From an uncultured Eubacteriales bacterium (GTDB lineage: Bacteria > Bacillota > Clostridia > Oscillospirales > Oscillospiraceae): a DNA stretch of 10,722 nucleotides. The DNA lies in the NCBI GenBank assembly GCA_900321335.1, contig ONVR01000055.1:1-10722 (forward strand), read 5' to 3'. Of the stretch, positions 1-6,369 are shown in pieces (position 1 is the stretch's first letter; each line of letters starts with the position of its first letter). A program made the position numbers and the translations under genes. Below the pieces are notes generated by a model. That model worked only from the letters and a program-made list of their open reading frames with translations. It did no database searches and had not been told where the DNA came from.

Positions 1-17
1 CTTTTTAGAGAATTATA

Positions 18-61
18 GCACAATTTCTCTTTTGTGCCACAGACCGGCGAAAGTTTTGTGC
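18..61. repeat. Inverted and direct TTGTGC half-sites upstream of the promoter
   Basis: GCACAA at 18-23 and TTGTGC at 32-37 form a 6-bp inverted repeat with an 8-base gap. A second TTTTGTGC at 54-61 repeats the one at 30-37 exactly, with a 24-base period. All three lie just upstream of the -35 box at 71. The layout would suit an activator or repressor binding several half-sites, but no known consensus is recognised and chance is possible in this AT-richer stretch. Confidence 0.35.
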
Positions 62-70
62 ATTCCTGCC

Positions 71-99
71 TTGACATTGGAGCGGGAGTTTGTTAAAAT
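71..99 (+). promoter_or_regulatory. Sigma-A-type promoter with extended -10 for the CoA-ligase/ior operon
   Basis: TTGACA (71-76) is a perfect -35 box. It is followed by a 17-base spacer and TAAAAT (94-99), with TG at 91-92 giving a TGn extended -10. The expected transcription start is near 106, leaving a leader of about 60 bases before the ATG at 166. TAAAATCA occurs at 94-101 and again at 112-119, so the -10 region is part of a direct repeat. This is the only strong promoter seen for the five genes downstream. Confidence 0.8.
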
Positions 100-122
100 C
101 ACTTTAATGCGTAAAATCATAA

Positions 123-137
123 AAGAGCACGGCTCTT
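123..137 (+). promoter_or_regulatory. Small leader hairpin or operator
   Basis: AAGAGC (123-128) and GCTCTT (132-137) form a perfect 6-bp inverted repeat around a 3-base loop. It lies in the predicted 5' leader, 14 bases before the GGAGG ribosome binding site (152-156). It could be a small mRNA hairpin or a protein-binding site. No T-tract follows, so it is not an intrinsic terminator. Confidence 0.35.
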
Positions 138-165
138 GTATTATAGTAGTTGGAGGACGGGAATC

Positions 166-1803
166 ATGCCCATCACAGAGATTCTGGAACAAAACTGCAA
201 GCTCTACGGAAACGACGTGGCCCTGGTGGAAATCAACCCCGAGCAGGAGGACAGCCGCCGGGTGACCTGGAAGGAGTATGAGCTTATCGAGCCCACACGG
301 GCGCCCTATTACCGCCGGGAGATCACCTGGAACGTGTTCAACGAGAAGGCCAATCGCTTTGCCAATCTCCTGCTGGAGAAGGGAATCAAGAAGGGGGACA
401 AGGTGGGGATCCTGCTGATGAACTGCCTGGAGTGGCTGCCCATCTACTTTGGGATCCTCAAGACCGGCGCCATTGCCGTGCCGCTGAATTTCCGCTATAC
501 GGCGGAAGAGATCAACTACTGCGCCCATCTGGCAGAGCTGGACGTGATGGTGTTCGGCGTGGAGTTCATCGGCCGCGTGGAGGAGATCGCCGACGAGCTG
601 GAGAAAACCTGCCGGCTGGTGTACGCGGGGGAGGGGCTGTGCCCCACCTTTGCCGACGACTACTTTGCCCTGACGGCCAACTGCTCCAGCGCTACCCCCA
701 ACATCGTGCTCACGGACGACGATTTCGCCGCTATCTACTTCTCCTCCGGCACCACAGGCTTTCCCAAGGCCATTTTACACCGGCACAGAAGCCTCATGCA
801 CGCCTGCCGGGTGGAACAGAACCATCACAGCCAGTCCCGACAGGATGTGTTTCTGTGCATTCCGCCCCTGTACCACACGGGCGCGAAGATGCACTGGTTC
901 GGATCCCTGCTCTCCGGTTCCAAGGCCGTGATCCTCAAGGGTACGAGACCGGAGTACATCTTTGACGCCGTGTCCAAGGAGAAGTGCACCATCGTCTGGC
1001 TGCTGGTGCCCTGGGCCCAGGATATCCTCAACGCCCTGGACAGCGGCGCCATCAAAAAAGAGGACTATCATCTCGAGCAGTGGCGGCTGATGCACATCGG
1101 CGCCCAGCCCGTGCCCCAGAGCCTTATCAAGCGCTGGATGGCCTACTTTCCCCACCACCAGTACGACACCAACTACGGCCTGTCCGAGTCCATCGGCCCG
1201 GGCTGTGTCCACCTGGGAGTGGACAACATCCGGAAGGTGGGCGCCATCGGCGTGCCCGGCTTCGGCTGGCAGGTGAAGATCTGCGGCTCCGACGGGGCCG
1301 AGGTGGTCCGGGGACACGTGGGAGAGCTGTGTGTCAAAGGCCCCGGCGTCATGGAGTGTTACTACAACGACCCCGCCGCCACGGCAGAGGTCCTGAAGGA
1401 CGGCTGGCTCTTTACCGGTGATATGGCCCAGCAGGACGAGGAGGGGTTTATCTGGCTGGTGGACCGGAAAAAGGACGTGATCATCAGCGGCGGCGAGAAC
1501 ATCTATCCCGTGCAGATCGAAAACTTCCTCAGCGCCCATCCGGACATCAACGACGTGGCTGTCATCGGCCTGCCGGACAAGCGGTTGGGTGAGATCTCCA
1601 CGGCCATCATCGAGCTCAAGCCCGGCAGGATCTGCACCGAGGCGGATATTGAGAAGTTCTGCCAGGAACTGCCCCGGTACAAGCGGCCCAGAAAGATCAT
1701 CTTCGCCGACGTGCCCAGAAACGCAACGGGCAAGATCGAAAAACCCAAGCTCCGGAAGCTGTACGGAGCGGAGGGCATTGTGGACACCCAGAACAAGGGA
1801 TAA
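166..1803 (+). CDS. Acyl/aryl-CoA synthetase, class I adenylate-forming enzyme (AMP-dependent ligase)
   Basis: This enzyme is predicted to activate a carboxylic acid with ATP to an acyl-AMP and then transfer it to CoA in the cytoplasm. The 545 residues carry the family motifs in order: the P-loop FSSGTTGFPK (192-201), YGLSES (337-342), TGD (417-419), the hinge and A8 region VDRKKDVIISGGENIYP (432-448), and PRNATGKIEKPK (517-528) with the likely catalytic lysine K523. The ATG at 166 is chosen because GGAGG lies 9 bases upstream; an in-frame TTG at 136 has no such site. An unusual N-terminal stretch at residues 31-55 contains two similar segments, VTWKEYE and ITWNVFNE, where relatives normally have one. 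The gene is first in an operon with iorAB and a PaaK-type ligase, so an aromatic or fatty acid substrate linked to aryl-pyruvate metabolism is plausible. The substrate cannot be read from sequence. Enzyme class is certain; specificity is open. Confidence 0.9.
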   Translation: MPITEILEQNCKLYGNDVALVEINPEQEDSRRVTWKEYELIEPTRAPYYRREITWNVFNEKANRFANLLLEKGIKKGDKVGILLMNCLEWLPIYFGILKTGAIAVPLNFRYTAEEINYCAHLAELDVMVFGVEFIGRVEEIADELEKTCRLVYAGEGLCPTFADDYFALTANCSSATPNIVLTDDDFAAIYFSSGTTGFPKAILHRHRSLMHACRVEQNHHSQSRQDVFLCIPPLYHTGAKMHWFGSLLSGSKAVILKGTRPEYIFDAVSKEKCTIVWLLVPWAQDILNALDSGAIKKEDYHLEQWRLMHIGAQPVPQSLIKRWMAYFPHHQYDTNYGLSESIGPGCVHLGVDNIRKVGAIGVPGFGWQVKICGSDGAEVVRGHVGELCVKGPGVMECYYNDPAATAEVLKDGWLFTGDMAQQDEEGFIWLVDRKKDVIISGGENIYPVQIENFLSAHPDINDVAVIGLPDKRLGEISTAIIELKPGRICTEADIEKFCQELPRYKRPRKIIFADVPRNATGKIEKPKLRKLYGAEGIVDTQNKG

Positions 1804-1863
1804 TCCGCCGGGGTACCGCGCCCGGCTGTCATACAAACAGATCAGAGAAAGGGGAAATACGAC

Positions 1864-3609
1864 GTGAAGAAACTGATGCTTGGAAACGAGGCCGTTGCCC
1901 GTGGCCTGTACGAGGCGGGCTGCAGCGTGGTTTCCAGCTATCCCGGCACACCCAGTACGGAAATTACGGAGGCCCTTGCCACCTATGACGAGGTCTACGC
2001 CGAGTGGGCGCCCAACGAGAAGGTGGCCATGGAGGTGGCCTTCGGCGCCAGCTTCGGCGGCAAGCGCAGCTTCTGCGGCATGAAGCACGTGGGCCTGAAC
2101 GTGGCGGCGGACCCGCTGTTTACCATCGCCTACACCGGCGTCAACGCCGGTATGGTCATCGCCGTGGCGGACGACCCCGGCATGCACTCCTCCCAGAACG
2201 AGCAGGACTCCCGGCATTACGCCATCGCGGCCAAGCTGCCCATGCTGGAGCCCGCCGATTCCCAGGAGTGCCTGACCTTTGCCAAACGGGCCTACGAGCT
2301 CTCCGAGCAGTTCGACGCCCCCGTTATTCTGCGCATGTGCACCCGGATCGCCCACTCCCAGAGCATTGTGGAGCTGTCCGACCGGGTAGTTCCCGAACCG
2401 GTACCTTACGAGAAAAAGCCGGCCAAGTACATCATGATGCCCGGCTACGCCAAAAAACGCCACCCGGTGGTGGAGCAGCGCACCGCGGCCCTGAAGGCCT
2501 TTGCCGAGACCACGGATCTCAACCGGGAGGAGATGGGCGGCACCGAGATCGGCATCATTGCCTCAGGCACCGCTTACCAGTATGCCAAGGAGGTCTTCGG
2601 CGACAGCGTGAGCATCCTGAAGATCGGTCTTGTCAATCCCCTGCCGGAGCAGCGCATCCGGGATTTTGCCGCCAAGGTGAAAAAGCTCTACGTCATTGAG
2701 GAGCTGGATCCCATCCTGGAGGAGCACTGCAAAAAACTGGGGCTTGCCGTCACCGGCAAGGAGATCTTCCCCCTTTGCGACGAGTTCTCCCAGAACCTGA
2801 TCGCGGAGAAGATGGGCCGTGCCGTTCCGAAAACGGCGGCGCTGGCAGACGAGATCCCGGCCCGGCCTCCCGTCATGTGTCCGGGATGTCCCCACAGGGG
2901 CCTGTTCTACACCCTGGTGAAGAACAAGGTCACCGTACTGGGGGATATCGGCTGCTATACCCTGGGGGCGGCGGCGCCCCTCAACGCCATGGACTCTACC
3001 ATCTGCATGGGCGCGTCCATCTCCGGCCTGCACGGCTTCAACAAGGCCGTGGGGGAGGAATATGCCGGCAAGACCGTTGCCGTTATCGGCGACTCCACCT
3101 TTATGCATTCGGGCATGACGGGCCTTGCCAACATCGCCTACAACGGCTCTGATTCCACGGTGGTGATCCTGGACAACTCCATCACCGGCATGACGGGCCA
3201 CCAGCAGAACCCCACCACGGGTTATAACATCAAGGGCGACCCCGCGGGCAAGATCGATCTGGAGAGTCTCTGCCGGGCTATGGGCATCGACCACGTCCGG
3301 GTGTGCGACCCCTACGATCTGCAGCAGACCAACAACGTGATCCGGGAGGAACTGGCCTATAAAGGACCCTCCGTGGTCATCTCCCGGCGGCCCTGCGCCC
3401 TGCTGAAGTACGTCAAAGCAAAACCGCCCCTTTCCGTCAACCATGACAAGTGTGTGGGCTGCAAGTCCTGCATGAAGCTGGGCTGCCCCGCCATCAGCGT
3501 CAAAGACGGCAAAGCCCGCGTGGACGCCACGCTGTGCGTGGGCTGCGGCATCTGCACCCAGATGTGCAAGTTCGACGCCTTCGAGGGCATGGTAAAGGAG
3601 GACAAGTGA
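1864..3609 (+). CDS. iorA: Indolepyruvate:ferredoxin oxidoreductase, alpha subunit
   Basis: This is the large subunit of the thiamine-diphosphate and iron-sulfur enzyme that converts aryl pyruvates (indolepyruvate, phenylpyruvate, hydroxyphenylpyruvate) plus CoA to aryl-acetyl-CoA, CO2 and reduced ferredoxin, reversibly. The 581 residues show the N-terminal pyruvate-oxidoreductase domain (SYPGTPSTEI, 25-34), a central transketolase-C-like part, the conserved CPGCPHR (339-345), and a diphosphate-binding domain with GDIGCY (360-365), GD (409-410) and DN (437-438). The C-terminus has two ferredoxin-type clusters: C530, C533, C536 and C541 with x4 spacing before the last cysteine, and C558, C561, C564 and C568. 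The length is about the family norm. The GTG at 1864 is chosen: AAAGGGG lies 9 bases upstream and the N-terminus MKKLMLGNEA matches the family. It follows the CoA synthetase by 60 bases without a terminator and overlaps iorB by one base, implying translational coupling. Confidence 0.96.
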   Translation: MKKLMLGNEAVARGLYEAGCSVVSSYPGTPSTEITEALATYDEVYAEWAPNEKVAMEVAFGASFGGKRSFCGMKHVGLNVAADPLFTIAYTGVNAGMVIAVADDPGMHSSQNEQDSRHYAIAAKLPMLEPADSQECLTFAKRAYELSEQFDAPVILRMCTRIAHSQSIVELSDRVVPEPVPYEKKPAKYIMMPGYAKKRHPVVEQRTAALKAFAETTDLNREEMGGTEIGIIASGTAYQYAKEVFGDSVSILKIGLVNPLPEQRIRDFAAKVKKLYVIEELDPILEEHCKKLGLAVTGKEIFPLCDEFSQNLIAEKMGRAVPKTAALADEIPARPPVMCPGCPHRGLFYTLVKNKVTVLGDIGCYTLGAAAPLNAMDSTICMGASISGLHGFNKAVGEEYAGKTVAVIGDSTFMHSGMTGLANIAYNGSDSTVVILDNSITGMTGHQQNPTTGYNIKGDPAGKIDLESLCRAMGIDHVRVCDPYDLQQTNNVIREELAYKGPSVVISRRPCALLKYVKAKPPLSVNHDKCVGCKSCMKLGCPAISVKDGKARVDATLCVGCGICTQMCKFDAFEGMVKEDK

Positions 3610-4181
3610 TGAAGACCACGAATATCATGATCGTCGGCGTGGGAGGACAGGGCTCCCTGCTGGCCAGCAAGCTGCTGGGCAGGCTCCTGGTGAACGCGGG
3701 CTACGACGTGAAAGTTTCCGAGGTCCACGGCATGAGCCAGCGGGGCGGCAGCGTGGTCACTTACGTGCGCTTCGGCGACAAGGTCTGCTCTCCCGTCATC
3801 GACGCGGGGCAGGCGGACTTTATCGTCTCCTTTGAGATCCTGGAGGCGGCCCGGTGGCTCGGGTATCTGGCCCCCGGCGGACAGATCGTCACCAACACCC
3901 AGCAGGTAGATCCCATGCCCGTGATCACCGGCGCCATGACCTATCCCGAGGATCTGGCGGAGAAGATGCGTGCGGCGGGGGCAAAGGTGGATGCCTTTGA
4001 CGCGCTGCAGGCCGCAACGGAGGCGGGCTCGGCCAAGGCGGTGAATCTGGCCCTGATGGGACGGCTGAGCCGGTATTTTGACCTTGACGAGAGCAAATGG
4101 CTCGAGAGCATCGAGCAGACGGTCCCGGCAAAATTCCTGGACCTGAACAAAAAAGCGTTTGCGTTGGGAAGAAACGCTTAA
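3609..4181 (+). CDS. iorB: Indolepyruvate:ferredoxin oxidoreductase, beta subunit
   Basis: This small partner of IorA belongs to the gamma-type domain family of 2-oxoacid:ferredoxin oxidoreductases. The 190 residues start with the glycine-rich VGVGGQG (9-15) and carry HGMSQRGGSV (40-49), both characteristic of this subunit. The reading frame is open well upstream of the start. The ATG at 3609 shares its A with the iorA stop (TGATG), the usual arrangement for coupled synthesis of a two-subunit complex, and gives the expected N-terminus. The last codons overlap an 8-bp inverted repeat (4153-4179). IorB is expected to be cytoplasmic and stoichiometric with IorA. Confidence 0.95.
   Translation: MKTTNIMIVGVGGQGSLLASKLLGRLLVNAGYDVKVSEVHGMSQRGGSVVTYVRFGDKVCSPVIDAGQADFIVSFEILEAARWLGYLAPGGQIVTNTQQVDPMPVITGAMTYPEDLAEKMRAAGAKVDAFDALQAATEAGSAKAVNLALMGRLSRYFDLDESKWLESIEQTVPAKFLDLNKKAFALGRNA
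4153..4179 (+). promoter_or_regulatory. Hairpin over the iorB stop codon
   Basis: AAGCGTTT (4153-4160) and AAACGCTT (4172-4179) are perfect 8-bp inverted repeats around an 11-base loop. The right arm ends on the first base of the iorB stop codon. The following sequence is A-rich (AGCAAAAAAC) and then has only a short TTTT, so it is not a convincing terminator. It may be an mRNA-stability or processing element between iorB and the ligase gene 33 bases downstream, or a coincidence of Lys/Ala codons. Confidence 0.4.
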
Positions 4182-4214
4182 GCAAAAAACTTTTATACTT
4201 AGGATGTGATCAAC

Positions 4215-5522
4215 ATGGCACAGGAGAGATACTTTCGCCCGGAGATCGAGTGCGCCGATCCGGCGCAGCTCAGAAAGATCCAGGATGAGAGACTGGTGGC
4301 AACGGTCAAGCGTGTGTACGAGAAGGTACCCGCCTACCGGCGCAAGATGGAACAGGCAGGAGTGAAGCCGGCGGATATCAAAGGCGTGGACGACCTGCAC
4401 AAGCTGCCCTTTGTGACGAAGGCGGATCTGCGGGACGAGTATCCCTACGGCTTTTTGGCGGAGCCGCTGGAGAACTGTGTGCGCATCCAGTCCACCTCCG
4501 GCACCACGGGACGGCGTGTGGTGGCCTTTTACACCCAGCACGACGTGGACATGTGGGACGACTGCTGCGCCCGCGCCATTACGGCTGCCGGCGGCACCAA
4601 AGAGGATGTCTGCCACGTCAGCTACGGCTACGGCCTGTTCACCGGCGGCCCCGGCCTCAACGGCGGCTCTCACAAGGTGGGGTGTCTGACCCTGCCCATG
4701 TCCTCCGGCAATACGGACCGCCAGATCCAGTTCATGACGGATCTGGGCTCCACGATCCTGTGCTGTACGCCCTCCTATGCCCACTATCTGGCAGAGAGCA
4801 TCAACGAGCGGGGACAGCGGGACCAGATCAAGCTCAAGGCCGGCATCTTCGGCGCCGAAGCCTGGAGCGAGGAGATGCGCCGGGATATTGAGCAGAAGCT
4901 GGGCCTCAAGGCCTACGACATCTACGGCCTGACGGAGATCGCCGGCCCCGGCGTGTCCTTTGAGTGCAGCGCCCAGTCCGGCATGCACATCAACGAGGAC
5001 AACTTCATCGCCGAGATCATTGACCCCAACACGGGAGAGGTGCTCCCCGAGGGGACCAAGGGCGAGCTGGTGTTCACCTGCATCAACAAAGAGGCCTTTC
5101 CCCTGATCCGCTACCGGACCCGGGACATCTGTGTGCTCAAGCGGGAGAAGTGCTCCTGCGGCCGAACCCTCATCAAGATGGCCAAGCCCATGGGCCGCAG
5201 CGACGATATGCTTATCATCCGCGGCGTGAACGTGTTCCCGTCCCAGATCGAGACGGTGCTCATGAACTGCGGCTACCCGGCAAACTACCAGATCATCGTG
5301 GACCGGGGCAGCAACCATACGGATACCTTCGATATCAACATCGAGATGACGCCGGAGATGTTCGGCGATACGGTCCGGGACGTGGCCTCCCGGGAGAAGG
5401 AGCTTGTGGCGGCCATGCGGGCCATGCTGGGCATCTCGCCGAAGATCCATCTCGTGGCGCCCAAATCCATCGAGCGCAGCGAGGGCAAGGCCGTCCGCGT
5501 CATCGACAGGCGCAAGATCTGA
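4215..5522 (+). CDS. paaK: Phenylacetate-CoA ligase family protein (PaaK-type, AMP-forming)
   Basis: This ligase is predicted to convert an aryl acetate (phenylacetate, indoleacetate or a hydroxylated form) to its CoA thioester with ATP, giving AMP and diphosphate. The 435 residues match the normal PaaK length. The P-loop is STSGTTGRR (93-101). Further motifs are YGLTE (237-241), RYRTRD (299-304), GRSDDMLIIRGVNVFPSQ (327-344) and EGKAVRV (423-429), where K425 is the likely catalytic lysine of the C-terminal domain. C251, H258, C313 and C315 are placed like the structural metal ligands I recall for some PaaK homologues; this is inference. The ATG at 4215 is chosen because AGGA (4201-4204) lies 10 bases upstream; the in-frame GTG at 4206 is too close to it. 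It lies between iorB and the ACT protein, a common arrangement in anaerobes, so IOR and ligase probably act on the same aryl-acetyl-CoA. Exact substrate unknown. Confidence 0.9.
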   Translation: MAQERYFRPEIECADPAQLRKIQDERLVATVKRVYEKVPAYRRKMEQAGVKPADIKGVDDLHKLPFVTKADLRDEYPYGFLAEPLENCVRIQSTSGTTGRRVVAFYTQHDVDMWDDCCARAITAAGGTKEDVCHVSYGYGLFTGGPGLNGGSHKVGCLTLPMSSGNTDRQIQFMTDLGSTILCCTPSYAHYLAESINERGQRDQIKLKAGIFGAEAWSEEMRRDIEQKLGLKAYDIYGLTEIAGPGVSFECSAQSGMHINEDNFIAEIIDPNTGEVLPEGTKGELVFTCINKEAFPLIRYRTRDICVLKREKCSCGRTLIKMAKPMGRSDDMLIIRGVNVFPSQIETVLMNCGYPANYQIIVDRGSNHTDTFDINIEMTPEMFGDTVRDVASREKELVAAMRAMLGISPKIHLVAPKSIERSEGKAVRVIDRRKI

Positions 5523-5538
5523 CAGGGAGGTTTATGTT

Positions 5539-5967
5539 ATGTCACTGGAACAGATTTCCGTATTTGTGGAGAACAAAACAGGTAAGCTCAACGAGGTCAT
5601 TAAGGTCCTGGCGGCCAACAAGCTGGATATCCGGGCCATGACCCTGGCGGACACGGCGGAGTTCGGCATCCTGCGGCTCATCGCAGACGACACCATCGCC
5701 ACGGTGGACGCCCTTCGGGCGGCGGGCTGTGTGGTCAGCCTGACCCAGGTGCTGGCGGTGGAGCTCAAGGACCGTCCCGGCAGTCTGGCCAAGGTGCTCG
5801 ACGCGCTGGCAAGAGCGGAGGTGGGCATTGAGTATATGTACGCCTTTACCTCCCCCAAGGACGACGGGGCCTACGTGGTTATGCGGGTCCAGGACAACGA
5901 TGCGGCGGAGAAGGCCCTCAACGAGGCCGGGATCCGCGTCGCCTCCAAAGAGCAGTTTTACAGCTGA
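5539..5967 (+). CDS. Tandem ACT-domain protein
   Basis: This 142-residue protein consists almost entirely of two ACT domains, the small ligand-binding fold that usually senses amino acids. The first spans about residues 5-66 (ISVFVENKTGKLNEVIKVL) and the second about 73-138 (VELKDRPGSLAKVLDAL). Both keep the loop glycine and leucine before the first helix (TGKL, RPGSL). No catalytic or DNA-binding domain is attached. GGGAGG at 5525-5530 lies 8 bases before the ATG at 5539, which is read 17 bases after the ligase stop. Its place at the end of an ior/ligase operon suggests it senses an aromatic amino acid or aryl acid and modulates one of the enzymes. The domain call is firm, and the regulatory role is inferred from context. 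Confidence 0.88.
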   Translation: MSLEQISVFVENKTGKLNEVIKVLAANKLDIRAMTLADTAEFGILRLIADDTIATVDALRAAGCVVSLTQVLAVELKDRPGSLAKVLDALARAEVGIEYMYAFTSPKDDGAYVVMRVQDNDAAEKALNEAGIRVASKEQFYS

Positions 5968-5989
5968 AAACAAAAGCGCAATACGGATC

Positions 5990-6027
5990 AAACAGCCCGC
6001 CCGGTTTCAAACCGGGCGGGCTGTTTT
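5990..6027. terminator. Strong, probably bidirectional terminator between convergent operons
   Basis: AAACAGCCCGCCCGG (5990-6004) pairs perfectly with CCGGGCGGGCTGTTT (6012-6026), a 15-bp stem with a 7-base loop. TTTT and then a further T6 (6033-6038) follow on the + strand. It ends the five-gene ior operon, 22 bases after the ACT gene. The stop of the convergent HMA gene (6030-6032) lies immediately beyond it, so the same hairpin probably ends that transcript, with a shorter T-run on the - strand. Confidence 0.92.
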
Positions 6028-6029
6028 CA

Positions 6030-6284
6030 TCATTTTTTGCTGAACAGACCCTTTTTCCGGTAGGGTGTGCTCTCCATGGACAGAAAGGTGTATCCGGTCT
6101 CGCCGATGGCCCTGCGAAGGGCAGCGCTGTCCGGGGCGCCGTCCAGCAGAAAGGTGGTTTCGCCTTTCCGGTGGGAAGAGGCGACCTTCTTCGCCTCCGG
6201 ATGTACCTTGCGCACCGTGTCGTTTATGTGGGCCTCGCACATGCCGCAGGACATGCCCTGGATCTTGATGGTTATCTGATTCAC
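6030..6284 (-). CDS. Small heavy-metal-associated (HMA, CopZ-like) protein
   Basis: This 84-residue cytoplasmic protein has one HMA fold. GMSCGMCEAH (10-19) supplies the CxxC metal site (C13, C16), and IGETGYTF (60-67) matches the conserved end of the domain. Such proteins carry Cu(I) or other soft metals to an ATPase or regulator. The tail after residue 70 is basic (YRKKGLFSKK), slightly longer than a minimal CopZ. The start is a GTG at 6284; AAGGAG precedes it with 7-8 bases between. It lies 85 bases downstream of the ZIP transporter on the same strand with no clear terminator between, so the two are probably cotranscribed. Whether it binds copper, zinc or something else is not visible. Confidence 0.85.
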   Translation of the reverse strand: MNQITIKIQGMSCGMCEAHINDTVRKVHPEAKKVASSHRKGETTFLLDGAPDSAALRRAIGETGYTFLSMESTPYRKKGLFSKK

Positions 6285-6369
6285 AGTCTCACTCCTTTTT
6301 TGTATTTGCTTTTTTATTTTTTTGCTTTGTCAATTCCCATACCGGCAGGCCGGACGGGGAGGGCCGCGG

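Noticed and set aside
136..165. Upstream in-frame TTG start for the first CoA synthetase
   Set aside because: No ribosome binding site at a suitable distance; the GGAGG at 152-156 lies inside this extension and serves the ATG at 166.
158..166. Mobile element, CRISPR, tRNA or riboswitch anywhere in the window
   Set aside because: No transposase, spaced repeat array, tRNA cloverleaf or conserved aptamer core was seen; intergenic regions are all under about 215 bases.
1778..1804. Possible internal promoter before iorA (TTGTGG and GATAAT)
   Set aside because: The spacer is only 15 bases and the elements fall in the coding end of the preceding gene; cotranscription is simpler.
775..2463. Long open frame (562 codons) on the - strand opposite the CoA synthetase and iorA
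   Set aside because: Its product is low-complexity, rich in Gly, His, Val and Leu, has no recognisable motif, and mirrors two certain genes. It is an artefact of GC-rich codon use.
4164..4199. Possible promoter before paaK (TATACT at 4194-4199)
   Set aside because: No -35 box at 16-18 bases; the nearest TTG hexamer is 24 bases away.
3357..5450. 697-codon open frame on the - strand opposite iorA, iorB and paaK
   Set aside because: Opposite three firmly identified genes, biased composition and no ribosome binding site or family motif.
6285..6369. Possible separate promoter or terminator between the ZIP and HMA genes
   Set aside because: A TTGACA is present on the - strand but no -10 box lies at the right distance, and the CCGG repeats are not followed by a T-run.
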